Shown: piece after piece, positions 63,480-64,000 of the stretch
How positions within the stretch are numbered: the first letter of the stretch is position 1
Layout of the letters: each line of letters opens with the position of its first letter
From: Sarcina ventriculi
Lineage (GTDB): Bacteria; Bacillota; Clostridia; Clostridiales; Clostridiaceae
DNA length: 64,000 nt
Reading direction: 5' to 3'
Assembly (NCBI RefSeq): GCF_900456775.1
Contig: NZ_UAUL01000010.1
Span: forward strand, 62,001-126,000
Notes under the pieces: model-generated
What the model was told of the DNA's origin: nothing
The model's input: only the letters and a program-made list of their open reading frames with translations
Databases searched by the model: none
Made by a program: the position numbers and the translations under genes

Positions 63480-64000
63480 TTAAACAGATAGTATTTCATC
63501 TTGAAGTTCATTCATAAGTTCTTGAACAGAAACTAATTTGTTGACTTTGTAAGCATTGGAACCGCAAAATAAAAGTCCTTCATCAAGATTTCCTTGTACA
63601 GCGTTTATAAGAGCTTTGCTTATGCAATAAGGAGTATCTTTAGGATTGCAAGGTGTCAAGCAATTATAACAGTATGTTACAGGGATTTTTCCTGTTTTTG
63701 ATGTTTTAGCGAATTTATTTAAAATGGCTCTTCCAGGCATACCAACAGGACTGCTAACTATGGCGATATCTTCCTCTTGACAGTTTATGTAGGAATTTTT
63801 GTATTCATCGCTAGCATCACATTCAAAAGTGCCTACAAATCGTGTTGCCATTTGAACTCCAGAGGCACCAAGTTTTAGATATTTAGCAATATCGAATCCA
63901 TCGAAGACTCCTCCTGCTACGACAACTGGAATTTTTTTATTGTATTTTTCTTCATATATTTTAACTTCATTAAGTATTTCAGGGATAGTGTTATCGAAAT
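63480..64000 (-). CDS. Nitronate-monooxygenase-like flavin oxidoreductase, partial
   Basis: The frame is open past the right edge, so only the C-terminal 173 residues are seen; the apparent start at 63851 is an internal Met. Readable motifs are VVAGGVFDGFD and GASGVQMATRFVGTFECDASD, those of FMN-binding NPD/FabK-like barrels. The C-terminal part adds a cysteine cluster (TYCYNCLTPC, with a further Cys after PKDTPY) that could hold a metal or cluster. It resembles FabK at 11655 in fold but is a different subfamily. The physiological substrate is unknown. Confidence 0.85.
   Translation of the reverse strand, partial: FDNTIPEILNEVKIYEEKYNKKIPVVVAGGVFDGFDIAKYLKLGASGVQMATRFVGTFECDASDEYKNSYINCQEEDIAIVSSPVGMPGRAILNKFAKTSKTGKIPVTYCYNCLTPCNPKDTPYCISKALINAVQGNLDEGLLFCGSNAYKVNKLVSVQELMNELQDEILSV

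Noticed and set aside
1-64000. Prophage, integrative element, CRISPR or toxin-antitoxin island
   Set aside because: No integrase, transposase, phage structural gene, direct-repeat array or tRNA-flanked boundary was seen; gene content and codon use look uniform.

Overview
The window reads as chromosome of a low-GC, AT-rich anaerobic Firmicute, most likely Clostridium sensu stricto. The signs are strong Shine-Dalgarno sites, many TTG and GTG starts, tightly packed operons separated by U-tailed hairpins, a FabK-type fatty acid synthesis cluster, aspartate 4-decarboxylase, a small siroheme reductase and a glnA gene followed by an ANTAR regulator. The species cannot be fixed from the sequence alone. 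I see no rRNA, tRNA, CRISPR array, insertion sequence, prophage or conjugative module. This is core and housekeeping chromosome, not an island. Both ends cut a gene: an HD-domain gene at base 1 and a flavin oxidoreductase at base 64000.

Layout. 1-2074: folate operon (HD protein, folP, folB-folK fusion). 2092-8717: mixed single genes: lipoprotein, pyruvate-kinase-like protein without its C-terminal domain, PAP2 phosphatase, free-standing ATP-cone, C_GCAxxG_C_C protein, an NSS transporter with its tiny MetS subunit, and a PHP phosphatase. 8795-10060: D,D-carboxypeptidase. 10607-19532: complete type II fatty acid and malonyl-CoA operon fabH-fabK-fabD-fabG-fabF-accB-fabZ-accC-accD-accA, faced by a biotin ligase (19575-20390). 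20709-29796: YfhO, YgiQ radical SAM, AspD, a small siroheme reductase, an unknown protein and DedA. 29858-33066: a preQ1 riboswitch and the queuosine operon queD-queE-folE-queC-queF. 33143-41369: CobD-like aminotransferase, patatin, HExxH membrane protein, DUF3783, DegV, ZIP transporter, aromatic acid exporter, trmB and an SdpI-like protein. 41547-44464: MacB-type ABC system. 44558-44911: a DUF2500 gene broken by an in-frame stop. 44978-48603: PHP protein, then the copper operon csoR-copA with a visible operator. 48821-50550: second patatin and second PAP2. 50589-54277 (minus): thrC-thrB-hom. 54732-58876: DUF3785-like protein, DegV, a 32-residue ORF, a zinc-ribbon/low-complexity protein, YitT and a cyclophilin lipoprotein. 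58896-60926: glnA with an attenuator leader and a pseudo-receiver ANTAR antiterminator. 61120-64000: EamA exporter, MGT-type glycosyltransferase and the partial oxidoreductase.

How the genes work together. AccB is the biotin acceptor, AccC/AccD/AccA make malonyl-CoA, and FabD/FabH/FabF/FabG/FabZ/FabK elongate it. The facing ligase would biotinylate AccB. FolE sits in the queuosine operon, so it probably supplies both queuosine and folate. CsoR and CopA form a copper-sensing efflux pair. GlnA and the ANTAR protein look like a nitrogen-control unit acting by antitermination.

I did not find a clear undescribed multi-gene system. The observations most worth following are the glnA leader/ANTAR pair, the preQ1 leader with two alternative hairpins, the HD protein as a candidate for the missing folate step, the lone ATP-cone protein, the truncated pyruvate-kinase-like protein, and the nonsense-interrupted DUF2500 gene.
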